Assembly (NCBI GenBank): GCA_964403015.1
Contig: CAYOEJ010000072.1
Coordinates: 1-5,021, forward strand
Length of the DNA stretch: 5,021 nt
From: CAYOEJ01 sp964403015
GTDB taxonomy: Bacteria; Actinomycetota; Actinomycetes; Actinomycetales; Actinomycetaceae
Direction: 5' to 3'
Positions 1 to 5,021 of this stretch are shown one piece after another. Each line of letters begins with the position of its first letter. Position 1 is the stretch's first letter. Made by a program: the position numbers and the translations under genes. Below the pieces are notes generated by a model that made no database searches, was not told where the DNA came from, and worked only from the letters and a program-made list of their open reading frames with translations.

Positions 1-605
1 AGAGTGCCGCGTGCTGCCAACTGGAAAAGATAGATCGAGAAGGCAATTCCTATCACTAGGAAGTAAAAAAGCACCACCACCCAGCGGCTCGGCGCAATTA
101 CAACAAAGACGAGCGGTGCCACGATAAGCGCGACTCCCACGAGCGTGCGTGGCAGGTATCGGATTGCGCTTAGTGCGGCGGCAGTGAAGGTTTCTTTGAA
201 AGCCCTTGGCCTGTGCGCTTCGAAATAGAAGAACCAAAAGCTGATACCCCCAAGCACGATCAGGCCAGAAAAGATTCCGGCACGAAGCATGAAGGAAACG
301 GTGGGTTCGATCTCTGCTTGACCGATGATCCAAAACTCATAGAGAGCAAGAACTCCAATAACGGTAAGGATTAGGGACCAGAGAGTCGACGTTTTCCATT
401 CGCGTCGAAACTGATTCAGATAGGTTCGGGTTGGTCGAGATCCTTCTTCAGCGATCAGCTGGGCAATCACCACGTTTGCAGCTCGCAGTGACGCGCCCAA
501 CGTTACTAGCGGAAGGCTTGTCAAAATGGTCAGAGCATTGACCACAACGATGTCGGTGGCCAGTGAGAGTGCGTTATAGAAACCAGAATCGGGACCAATT
601 GCCAT
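1..605 (-). CDS. DUF624 (YesL-like) integral membrane protein, 3' end cut by window edge
   Basis: The frame is open from an ATG at 605 to the window edge, giving 201 codons with no stop. The product is strongly hydrophobic, with about five likely membrane segments near residues 12-42, 73-95, 104-127, 154-172 and 175-195. The first segment carries NALTILTSLPLVTLGASLRAA, which resembles the N-terminal signature of the DUF624/YesL family (typically an asparagine followed by LPxVTxGAS). Family members are usually about 200-220 residues, so the gene is probably nearly complete and its stop should lie just beyond the window. The molecular function of the family is not established. Its members recur beside CUT1 sugar importers and sugar regulators, so a role in carbohydrate uptake is inferred from context. 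The start lies nine bases after the regulator stop, and no good Shine-Dalgarno is visible, suggesting translation coupled to the upstream gene. The family call is confident; the function is unknown. Confidence 0.82.
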   Translation of the reverse strand, partial: MAIGPDSGFYNALSLATDIVVVNALTILTSLPLVTLGASLRAANVVIAQLIAEEGSRPTRTYLNQFRREWKTSTLWSLILTVIGVLALYEFWIIGQAEIEPTVSFMLRAGIFSGLIVLGGISFWFFYFEAHRPRAFKETFTAAALSAIRYLPRTLVGVALIVAPLVFVVIAPSRWVVVLFYFLVIGIAFSIYLFQLAARGT

Positions 606-614
606 GACCGGAAT

Positions 615-1637
615 CTACTGTCCCGCAGTGGATTCCGCCACCCGGAGCTCGCCGGGGAGGATGACGTGCTGATGCCCGCCTCCGTCGATCTGAGCAATAA
701 GAGATTCGCAGGTTTTCTCCACGATGTCTTCGATCGGCTGCGTAATGGTGGTCAGTCTCGGCGACATGTATTGCGTGAGATCGATGCCGTCAAAACCGGT
801 AACGGCAACGTCCTGCGGAACGCGGATTCCGGCGTCGGCGAGGGCTCGAATCGCACCCACGGCGGTCGCATCCGTCATCCCCACCACGGCCGTAAAATCG
901 CGACGTTCCTCGATCAAAGAGCGAGTCACCAAGTGGCCGTACTCGTAGGAGTAGGGAGAATCAAGATTGCTGCCGCGCAAGATAAGCTCCGGATCGGGTT
1001 CAAATCCGCGCGCCCGCATCGCGCTAATAAAGTGCTTCAGACGGATGTAGCCAACCGATTCATCGCCAGCTTCGGGGCCCACAAACGCGATTCTCTCGTG
1101 CCCTAGCTCGACAAGGTGATCAACGATCAGATTCATGGCTTGCTCGTCGTCGACGGCCACGGAGGAATACGACTCGCGGTCAACCCCGATGACGCTCGGC
1201 ATCGTACATAGCACCGCTGGAACCGTGACCTTGTCCCAACCTTCTTGGCCCGCGGCAAACCAGCCTCCGAGCAAGATCATGCCCGAGATTTTAGTAGCCG
1301 CGATGGCGTGTGCTGCCGCCTCGACTTCGTCTTGGTCGTGAAGCACGCGAACAATCGAGACAACGTAGTCATCGCGTCGAAGGCGGTTCTCGATCAGCTC
1401 GAGCAATTCGGTAAAAAACGGGTTCGTGGGGCCCTTAATAATGACTGCGATGACGTTCGAATTTGCCATCCGCAGTCGCTGCGCAGAAAGGTTCGGACGA
1501 TAGCCGAGCTCGCCTGCCTTCTTCTGAATACGTGCTTTGGTGGCCTCGGATACGCCGGGCTGGTTGTTTAAAGCCCGCGATACCGTGGTTATTCCCACCC
1601 TGCATGCTTGGGCAACGTCACGAATCGTCACCTTCAT
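615..1637 (-). CDS. LacI-family transcriptional regulator (sugar-responsive repressor)
   Basis: A 340-residue protein, the normal length for a LacI-family repressor. Residues 3-22 form the helix-turn-helix (TIRDVAQACRVGITTVSRAL), followed by the hinge helix at about 49-57 (NLSAQRLRM). The hinge keeps a leucine (L55) at the place where LacI and PurR insert a leucine into a central CpG step. From residue 62 onward comes the periplasmic-binding-protein-like effector domain. Visible landmarks are NPFF at 72-75, the GYIRLKHFISAMRARG stretch with R199 where family members often contact sugar, TDATAVGAIRAL at 255-266, and GFDGIDLTQYMSPRLTTI at 281-298. The frame extends 94 codons upstream, but that part overlaps the permease gene and has no family similarity. 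The ATG at 1637 is chosen because the helix-turn-helix begins there and AAGAGG lies six bases upstream. It is the fourth gene of the transport operon and very likely controls it through the palindrome at 4973-4986. The effector is unknown. Confidence 0.95.
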   Translation of the reverse strand: MKVTIRDVAQACRVGITTVSRALNNQPGVSEATKARIQKKAGELGYRPNLSAQRLRMANSNVIAVIIKGPTNPFFTELLELIENRLRRDDYVVSIVRVLHDQDEVEAAAHAIAATKISGMILLGGWFAAGQEGWDKVTVPAVLCTMPSVIGVDRESYSSVAVDDEQAMNLIVDHLVELGHERIAFVGPEAGDESVGYIRLKHFISAMRARGFEPDPELILRGSNLDSPYSYEYGHLVTRSLIEERRDFTAVVGMTDATAVGAIRALADAGIRVPQDVAVTGFDGIDLTQYMSPRLTTITQPIEDIVEKTCESLIAQIDGGGHQHVILPGELRVAESTAGQ

Positions 1638-1643
1638 AATCGA

Positions 1644-1649
1644 CCTCTT
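1644..1649 (-). promoter_or_regulatory. Ribosome binding site deciding the regulator start
   Basis: The minus strand reads AAGAGG six bases before the ATG at 1637. It supports this start over the much longer in-frame extension reaching back to 1919, which would overlap the permease gene by more than 200 bases. Confidence 0.7.
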
Positions 1650-1656
1650 GTTAACC

Positions 1657-1686
1657 TGGAGGGGCGGGATGTGGTCCGCCCCTCCA
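1657..1686 (-). terminator. Strong hairpin between second permease and regulator genes
   Basis: Perfect 11-bp inverted repeat: TGGAGGGGCGG at 1657-1667 pairs with CCGCCCCTCCA at 1676-1686 around an 8-nt loop. It is very GC-rich and lies between the permease stop (1694) and the regulator start (1637). After the stem the transcript reads AGGUUAAC, so there is no U-tract. It could be a U-less or partial terminator, or a barrier that protects the upstream permease message. Because the regulator gene follows directly with no evident promoter, partial read-through is more likely than full termination. Confidence 0.6.
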
Positions 1687-1693
1687 TGAATTA

Positions 1694-2614
1694 TTAGCCC
1701 TTGACCGCACCTGCGGCAACGCCCTCGATGATGTACTTCTGAGCAAAGAGGTAGAAGATAACAATCGGAACAATCGCAAGAACGAGCATTGCCATGAGAG
1801 CACCCATATCTCGGTTGCCGTTGGATCCCACAAGGAACTGCACAACAATCGGGATAGTTCGATACTCCGAGCTTGGTCCGAGCACAAGGTTGGGCAAAAG
1901 GAAGTCGTTCCAAATCCACATTGCGTTGAGAATCGAGACGGTGATCGCGGTCGGCTTGAGCATGGGCAGCACTACTCGGAAGTAGTTCTGCAGTGGATTA
2001 CAGCCATCGATCATGGCCGCTTCCTCAATCTCCAACGGGATTGCCTTGACGAAGCCCGAGAACATGAAGACGGAAAGGCCTGCACCAAATCCAAGATACA
2101 AAATCACTAAACCAGCCGGATTGTCCAAGCTGAGAGAATCGGCGATCTTAACGGTGGGGAACATGACCATCTGGAACGGAATGACCATGGAGAACACGAG
2201 AATCAGGTAGATGGCATTGGTCCACCATGCTTTGATTCGGGTGATGTAGTAGGCGGTCATAGCCGAGAAGAAGATGATCACGGCAACCGAGCTCACGTTG
2301 ATAACAAATGACCAGAAGATCGCTTGGAATGTACCTGTGAGTGCAAGACCTGTTTCGTAGTTGGTCAGCCCAACAAACATGTCTCCCAGCGGCAGGCTGA
2401 AGGGATCCGATGAAATCGAGAACTTCGCCTTGAACGAGTTCACCAAGATGAACAGGATCGGCCCCAAGAAGACGAGCGTGAGGAAGGCTAGCAAGGCATA
2501 GATGAAAATGATGCCAGGCGTGAGCTTGCGCTTCTTCGTCTTCGTAGAGATACGCTTCTTTTGCGGATTGGGCACATCTTGTGGATTGGTTTGCGGAATA
2601 GCAGCGACAGTCAT
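1694..2614 (-). CDS. Carbohydrate ABC transporter permease, CUT1 family, MalG-like
   Basis: A 306-residue inner-membrane permease, the second half of the transport channel (binding-protein-dependent transport inner-membrane component). A basic, lysine-rich cytoplasmic N-terminus (residues 18-30) precedes about six membrane segments near 33-58, 100-124, 134-156, 166-190, 221-245 and 270-291. The cytoplasmic coupling (EAA) loop is clear at residues 198-221: EAAMIDGCNPLQNYFRVVLP, followed by MLKP. This loop docks to the ATPase. MalG-type features include the GLTNYETGL segment before the second helix, NAMWIWNDFLLPNLVL at 230-245 and the C-terminal QKYIIEGVAAGAVKG, a typical ending for this subfamily. 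The start codon overlaps the stop of the first permease by four bases (ATGA), a sign of translational coupling, and a strong GGGAGGT sits six bases upstream. The gene ends in tandem stops (TAATAA). The substrate cannot be deduced from the permease. Confidence 0.95.
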   Translation of the reverse strand: MTVAAIPQTNPQDVPNPQKKRISTKTKKRKLTPGIIFIYALLAFLTLVFLGPILFILVNSFKAKFSISSDPFSLPLGDMFVGLTNYETGLALTGTFQAIFWSFVINVSSVAVIIFFSAMTAYYITRIKAWWTNAIYLILVFSMVIPFQMVMFPTVKIADSLSLDNPAGLVILYLGFGAGLSVFMFSGFVKAIPLEIEEAAMIDGCNPLQNYFRVVLPMLKPTAITVSILNAMWIWNDFLLPNLVLGPSSEYRTIPIVVQFLVGSNGNRDMGALMAMLVLAIVPIVIFYLFAQKYIIEGVAAGAVKG

Positions 2615-3456
2615 GCTTCTACCTCCCTCGCGCGGGTTGCTCGGAGCTGGAACATGGCAATGGCGACGACTGCGACGACGAAGATAACCGCCTTCGCCTG
2701 AGCCACGCCTTCCTGCCCAATTTCGAAGAACATCGAGTTAACGATATTCAGGGCAACCATTTCGGTCTCACCTTGCGGAGCACCCGCGGTAAGGGCCAAG
2801 TTCTGGTCGTACATCTTGAATGTGTTCGACAGGGTCAAGAAGAGACAGATCGTAATCGCCGGCATCACCATGGGAATGGTGACGTGGCGAAGCGTCTGCC
2901 AGCGTCCAGCGCCGTCGAGCTCGGCAGATTCGATGAGCTCCGGCGGCACGTTCTGGAGGCCGGCGATGTAGATGATCATCATGTAGCCAACCTGCTGCCA
3001 GTTAATGAGCATGATCAGGCCCCAGTAACCGTACTTCCAGTCGGAGATGATGGTGGTGCCGTACTGGGTGAGCACGGAATTGATCAAGACCTGCCAGGTA
3101 TAACCAAGCACGATGCCACCAATAAGGTTCGGCATGAAGAACACGGTGCGGAAAAAGTTTGTACCGCGTAGTTTCCTCGTAAGAAGCCATGCAATCCAGA
3201 ACGCAAAGACGTTCACAGAAACGATGGCAACGATTGCCACGAGGAGGGTGAAGAAGAATGCGCCGGTAAAGCCACTGCGCTCGCCGAACGCGTCCACATA
3301 GTTTTGAACTCCAACGAACTCAGCGTTTGTGATCGTGGTGAAGTCCGTAAAGGACAGACCAAATCCGATGATGAACGGTACGAAGAATGCAATACCAAAC
3401 GCGATGAGTGTGGGTAGTACGAAAACCGGGAAATACTTTTTAAGAGCTGCTCTCAT
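2611..3456 (-). CDS. Carbohydrate ABC transporter permease, CUT1 family, MalF/UgpA-like
   Basis: A 281-residue inner-membrane permease, partner of the MalG-like subunit encoded next. Membrane segments are seen near residues 10-36, 65-93, 108-130, 145-167, 197-215 and 253-271. Family landmarks in order are FVPFIIGFGLSFTDF at 25-39, FVGVQNYVDAF at 47-57 (the usual 'F.GL.NY...F' stretch), FFRTVFFMPNLIGGIVLGYTW at 101-121, and the cytoplasmic coupling loop at 176-199. That loop reads ESAELDGAGRWQTLRHVTIP and lets the permease engage the ATPase. The length suits the short UgpA/MsmF type rather than the large E. coli MalF. The ATG at 3456 is preceded by GGAAAG four bases upstream, a modest ribosome binding site compared with its neighbours. 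It follows the lipoprotein gene after a 77-nt gap with a hairpin and overlaps the next permease by four bases. The specific sugar is unknown. Confidence 0.95.
   Translation of the reverse strand: MRAALKKYFPVFVLPTLIAFGIAFFVPFIIGFGLSFTDFTTITNAEFVGVQNYVDAFGERSGFTGAFFFTLLVAIVAIVSVNVFAFWIAWLLTRKLRGTNFFRTVFFMPNLIGGIVLGYTWQVLINSVLTQYGTTIISDWKYGYWGLIMLINWQQVGYMMIIYIAGLQNVPPELIESAELDGAGRWQTLRHVTIPMVMPAITICLFLTLSNTFKMYDQNLALTAGAPQGETEMVALNIVNSMFFEIGQEGVAQAKAVIFVVAVVAIAMFQLRATRAREVEA
2621..2627 (-). promoter_or_regulatory. Strong ribosome binding site for the second permease
   Basis: The minus strand reads GGGAGGT six bases before the ATG at 2614, inside the 3' end of the first permease gene. With the ATGA overlap it suggests coupled but independently efficient initiation, helping to keep the two permeases near equal amounts. 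Confidence 0.75.
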
Positions 3457-3475
3457 GAGTCTTTCCGATCATGCA

Positions 3476-3510
3476 TCGTGGGAGGAGCAATGTGCTCGCT
3501 CCTCCCACGA
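3476..3510 (-). promoter_or_regulatory. Intercistronic hairpin after the binding-protein gene
   Basis: Perfect 13-bp inverted repeat: TCGTGGGAGGAGC at 3476-3488 pairs with GCTCCTCCCACGA at 3498-3510 around a 9-nt loop. It lies between the lipoprotein stop (3534) and the first permease start (3456). No U-tract follows, so full termination is unlikely. In many binding-protein importers such a hairpin blocks 3' exonucleases or partly stops transcription, leaving more message for the binding protein than for the permeases. That role is inferred here. An alternative internal pairing, GAGCA at 3485-3489 with TGCTC at 3493-3497, could compete with the loop-proximal end. Confidence 0.75.
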
Positions 3511-3518
3511 CTGCTTGT

Positions 3519-3532
3519 CATCTGAAAAGATG
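3519..3532 (-). repeat. Small hairpin just after the binding-protein stop codon
   Basis: CATCT at 3519-3523 and AGATG at 3528-3532 form a perfect 5-bp stem around a 4-nt loop, immediately after the lipoprotein stop. Together with the larger hairpin it makes a two-stem 3' end for the lipoprotein message. A stem this short could occur by chance. Confidence 0.3.
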
Positions 3533-3533
3533 C

Positions 3534-4880
3534 TTACTGCTTCTCAGCTGCCCAAGCGTCAACGAAGGTGGTGACGACTTCGTCCCACTCGAGGTTGCCC
3601 GAGGCGTACTGAGCGAGCGACTGTGCGAACTCATCCTTGAATGCCTGAGACGGGTAGGTGGTGAACACCCAAGAAACCGTCTCGAGCGAATCGTCCGACA
3701 TGTAGCGCTGGATCTCCTTTGCAAGCGGATCTGCCGGCACTTCGTCTTCACCAAAGGTGTTGAACGGAGCGATGAAGCCGAGGTCGTTAAGGACGTAATC
3801 CTTGCCTTCATCCGAGGAGAAGAGCCAGTTCACGAAATCGATCGTAGCTTGTTGGTCAGCTTCGTCTGCCTGGGAGTTGATTGCCATGAACGCTTCGGTT
3901 CCAATGGCAAGACCCTGGGACTCTTCACCCTCAGCACCGGTGTAGATCGGGAGGAACTTGATCTTGTCTTCAGCAACCACGTTGCCATCGACGTCCTTGA
4001 TCTGGCTCCACGCCCAGTTACCATTCTGAACCATTGCAGCCTGACCGGTTGCAAACTCAGCCATGGAGTCGGTGACGGTCTTGGAAGGCGTCAGGCTCGG
4101 CTCGACAGTCGAGTTTGTGAGGTAGAGATCGAAGATGTTCTTGAACTCTTCGTTGTGCGAGAACTCAATCTCGTCCTTGTCCGTTACGCCATCATCCTTG
4201 TACTCGTAGTAGGTGGGGATGTTCGACAGGTGGGTCTGCCAACGCCATTCCTCGCCTGGAGCAAGCGAGGTGGATGCGAAGACGCCGTCGATACCGAGCT
4301 CGTCCTTGCGAGCCTGCATATCGTCGGTTACTTCCTTGAGCTTGGCGAAGTTGTTGATCTCTTCCATGGATTCGGCCTTTGCACCGTCAAGGGCAAAGTA
4401 CTGGTCCATAATCTCTTCGTTGTAAATGATGCCGTAGCCTTCGATGGCGAGCGGCACACCGTAGATGGCGCCGTCTTCGCCCTTGAGCGCGACATTTTCA
4501 TCGGTGAGGTTTCCAGCGAACTCGGTATCAGTGAGATCGAGTGCGTAGTCATTCCACGTCTGCAGGCCAACCGGGCCGTTGATCTGGAAAAGAGTCGGGG
4601 CATCGGACTTGGTGATTTCCGACTTGAGCGTCTGCTCGTAGGTACCTGATGCTGCGGTAGCCACGGTCACCTCGACACCGGTCTCCTCGGTGTATGCCTT
4701 GGCAATCTCTTGGTAGACCTGCTCTGATTCCGGCTTCCAGTTCAGGAAGTATACCGAACCCTTGTCGCCGTCGCCGTCGCCGCCGTTTGCGCCGTCGTCA
4801 TCAGATGAACATGCTGCCAGACCGGAGAGTGCAAAGCCGCCAGCCACGATTGCTGCGAAAATTCGCTTTCTTGTTGCCAT
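3534..4880 (-). CDS. Carbohydrate ABC transporter substrate-binding lipoprotein (family 1 extracellular solute-binding protein)
   Basis: A 448-residue lipoprotein that captures sugar outside the membrane and delivers it to the two permeases encoded next. The N-terminus is a lipoprotein signal: basic MATRKR, a hydrophobic core at 7-22, then the lipobox LAAC with the lipid-modified cysteine at C24. A D/G-rich tether follows (about 27-41). The mature domain starts with SVYFLNWKPESEQVYQEIAK and continues with family landmarks: ETGVEVTVATAASGTYEQTL at 66-85, APTLFQINGPVG at 94-105, YGVPLAIEGYGIIYNEEIMD at 140-159, EWRWQTHLSNIP at 211-222, and FATGQAAMVQNGNWAWSQI at 276-294. Aromatic residues here (W213, W289, W291) are candidates for stacking on sugar rings, by inference. 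The frame extends 46 codons upstream through the promoter region. The ATG at 4880 is chosen because it begins the signal peptide and has AAAGGAGG eight bases upstream. No ATPase gene adjoins. The best description is a COG1653/UgpB-type protein; the ligand is unidentified. Confidence 0.95.
   Translation of the reverse strand: MATRKRIFAAIVAGGFALSGLAACSSDDDGANGGDGDGDKGSVYFLNWKPESEQVYQEIAKAYTEETGVEVTVATAASGTYEQTLKSEITKSDAPTLFQINGPVGLQTWNDYALDLTDTEFAGNLTDENVALKGEDGAIYGVPLAIEGYGIIYNEEIMDQYFALDGAKAESMEEINNFAKLKEVTDDMQARKDELGIDGVFASTSLAPGEEWRWQTHLSNIPTYYEYKDDGVTDKDEIEFSHNEEFKNIFDLYLTNSTVEPSLTPSKTVTDSMAEFATGQAAMVQNGNWAWSQIKDVDGNVVAEDKIKFLPIYTGAEGEESQGLAIGTEAFMAINSQADEADQQATIDFVNWLFSSDEGKDYVLNDLGFIAPFNTFGEDEVPADPLAKEIQRYMSDDSLETVSWVFTTYPSQAFKDEFAQSLAQYASGNLEWDEVVTTFVDAWAAEKQ
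4764..4805 (-). repeat. GTCGCC-type short repeat encoding the Asp/Gly lipoprotein tether
   Basis: Three perfect tandem copies of GTCGCC stand at 4764-4781, followed by degenerate GCC and GTC units to about 4800. On the coding strand these give the alternating Asp-Gly run after the lipobox cysteine. The stretch is a flexible, acidic spacer between the lipid anchor and the sugar-binding domain. Six-base units keep the reading frame, so copy-number changes by slippage would only alter tether length. Confidence 0.7.
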
Positions 4881-4888
4881 AATGGCGT

Positions 4889-4896
4889 CCTCCTTT
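4889..4896 (-). promoter_or_regulatory. Near-ideal ribosome binding site of the binding-protein gene
   Basis: The minus strand reads AAAGGAGG eight bases before the ATG at 4880, close to perfect complementarity with the 16S rRNA 3' end. It fixes the start and predicts high translation, as expected for the most abundant component of such importers. Confidence 0.9.
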
Positions 4897-4907
4897 GGAC
4901 GAAATAC

Positions 4908-4923
4908 TCGAGAAACCTCTCGA
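4908..4923 (-). promoter_or_regulatory. Inverted repeat in the leader: hairpin or second operator
   Basis: TCGAGA at 4908-4913 and TCTCGA at 4918-4923 form a perfect 6-bp stem around a 4-nt loop, 11 bases upstream of the ribosome binding site. In RNA it would be a small leader hairpin. As DNA it is a possible protein-binding site. It also sits exactly between two promoter-like hexamers (TTGAAA at 4925-4930 and TATTTC at 4901-4906, minus strand, 18-bp spacer). The -35-like hexamer is good but the -10-like one is weak, so a promoter here is only possible. Confidence 0.35.
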
Positions 4924-4972
4924 ATTTCAACGGACTCGCCCCGAGCATTACGCCCATGTAACGCAGTTGGAT

Positions 4973-4986
4973 CGGAAACGTTTCCG
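4973..4986. promoter_or_regulatory. Perfect LacI-family operator palindrome
   Basis: CGGAAACGTTTCCG is a perfect 14-bp palindrome with a central CpG, the classic shape of LacI/PurR/CcpA-type operators. The co-encoded regulator has the hinge leucine that in LacI and PurR inserts into the central CpG, and a TTVSR recognition segment like those of relatives that bind AAACGTTT-type cores. The site lies about 90 bases upstream of the lipoprotein start codon and just downstream of an extended -10 candidate, a position that would block transcription. The pairing of this regulator with this site is inferred. A global CcpA-like regulator could share it. Confidence 0.88.
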
Positions 4987-4996
4987 CAATGGCTCC

Positions 4997-5005
4997 AACA
5001 TACCA
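4997..5005 (-). promoter_or_regulatory. Possible extended -10 promoter element of the operon
   Basis: The minus strand reads TGGTATGTT, a TGn extension followed by a TATAAT-like hexamer (TATGTT at 4997-5002). Its -35 would fall past the right window edge, so it cannot be checked. If used, transcription would start near 4990, placing the palindrome at roughly +4 to +17, typical for a repressor, and giving a leader of about 110 nt. No other convincing -10/-35 pair is seen in 4931-4990. Confidence 0.35.
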
Positions 5006-5021
5006 GCCATAATTTCAAAAT

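Noticed and set aside
666..1571. Several plus-strand open frames opposite the regulator gene (about 68-146 codons).
   Set aside because: All are shadows of the regulator gene in other frames, with no family motifs and no credible ribosome binding sites.
1638..1919. A 94-residue N-terminal extension of the LacI-family regulator.
   Set aside because: The extension overlaps the permease gene, is rich in Cys and Arg with no family similarity, and precedes the normal helix-turn-helix start, which has its own ribosome binding site.
3471..4649. A 392-codon open frame on the plus strand, antisense to the binding-protein gene.
   Set aside because: It lies almost wholly opposite a well-supported lipoprotein gene, its translation has no recognisable family motifs, and no suitable ribosome binding site precedes it. 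Long antisense open frames arise from codon bias in the real gene.
4881..4990. A riboswitch in the roughly 110-nt leader of the binding-protein gene.
   Set aside because: Only one short 6-bp hairpin is visible, with no conserved aptamer-like pattern or terminator/antiterminator pair. The operator palindrome explains regulation better.
4881..5018. A 46-residue N-terminal extension of the binding protein.
   Set aside because: It would place residues before a standard lipoprotein signal peptide and translate through the operator. The ATG at 4880 has a near-ideal ribosome binding site.
1..5021. CRISPR array, tRNA or rRNA gene, insertion sequence, phage or defence genes.
   Set aside because: No regularly spaced repeats, RNA-gene-like folds, transposase motifs or terminal inverted repeats were seen. 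The window is filled by one transport operon.

Overview
The window carries most of one carbohydrate-uptake operon, read entirely on the minus strand (right to left). The layout fits a moderate-GC, Gram-positive actinobacterium, such as an Actinomycetaceae or Bifidobacterium-type host. The reasons are a lipoprotein solute-binding protein with a typical lipobox, strong Shine-Dalgarno sites, a CUT1-type ABC importer with no ATPase gene alongside, and a LacI-family regulator plus a DUF624 (YesL-like) membrane protein in the same operon. The genus cannot be fixed from the sequence alone.

In transcription order: (1) a control region at 4881-5021 with a perfect 14-bp LacI-type palindrome, an extended -10 candidate upstream of it, a second short inverted repeat, and a strong ribosome binding site; (2) a sugar-binding lipoprotein gene (3534-4880); (3) a 77-nt gap holding a strong 13-bp hairpin; (4) two permease genes (2611-3456 and 1694-2614) overlapping by 4 nt in an ATGA junction; (5) a 56-nt gap holding an 11-bp hairpin; (6) a LacI-family regulator (615-1637); (7) nine bases later, a DUF624 membrane protein gene that runs off the left edge (1-605).

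Inferred working model: the lipoprotein captures an unidentified sugar or oligosaccharide and delivers it to the two-permease channel, which is powered by an ATPase encoded elsewhere (MsiK/MalK-type sharing is common for this family). The regulator probably represses the operon by binding the palindrome and is relieved by the sugar or a breakdown product. The hairpin after the lipoprotein gene probably lets the binding protein be made in excess over the permeases. No glycosidase or other catabolic gene lies in the window, so the substrate is undetermined.

Nothing here looks like a wholly new system. The points worth following are the regulatory architecture, the missing ATPase and the regulator-DUF624 pairing.
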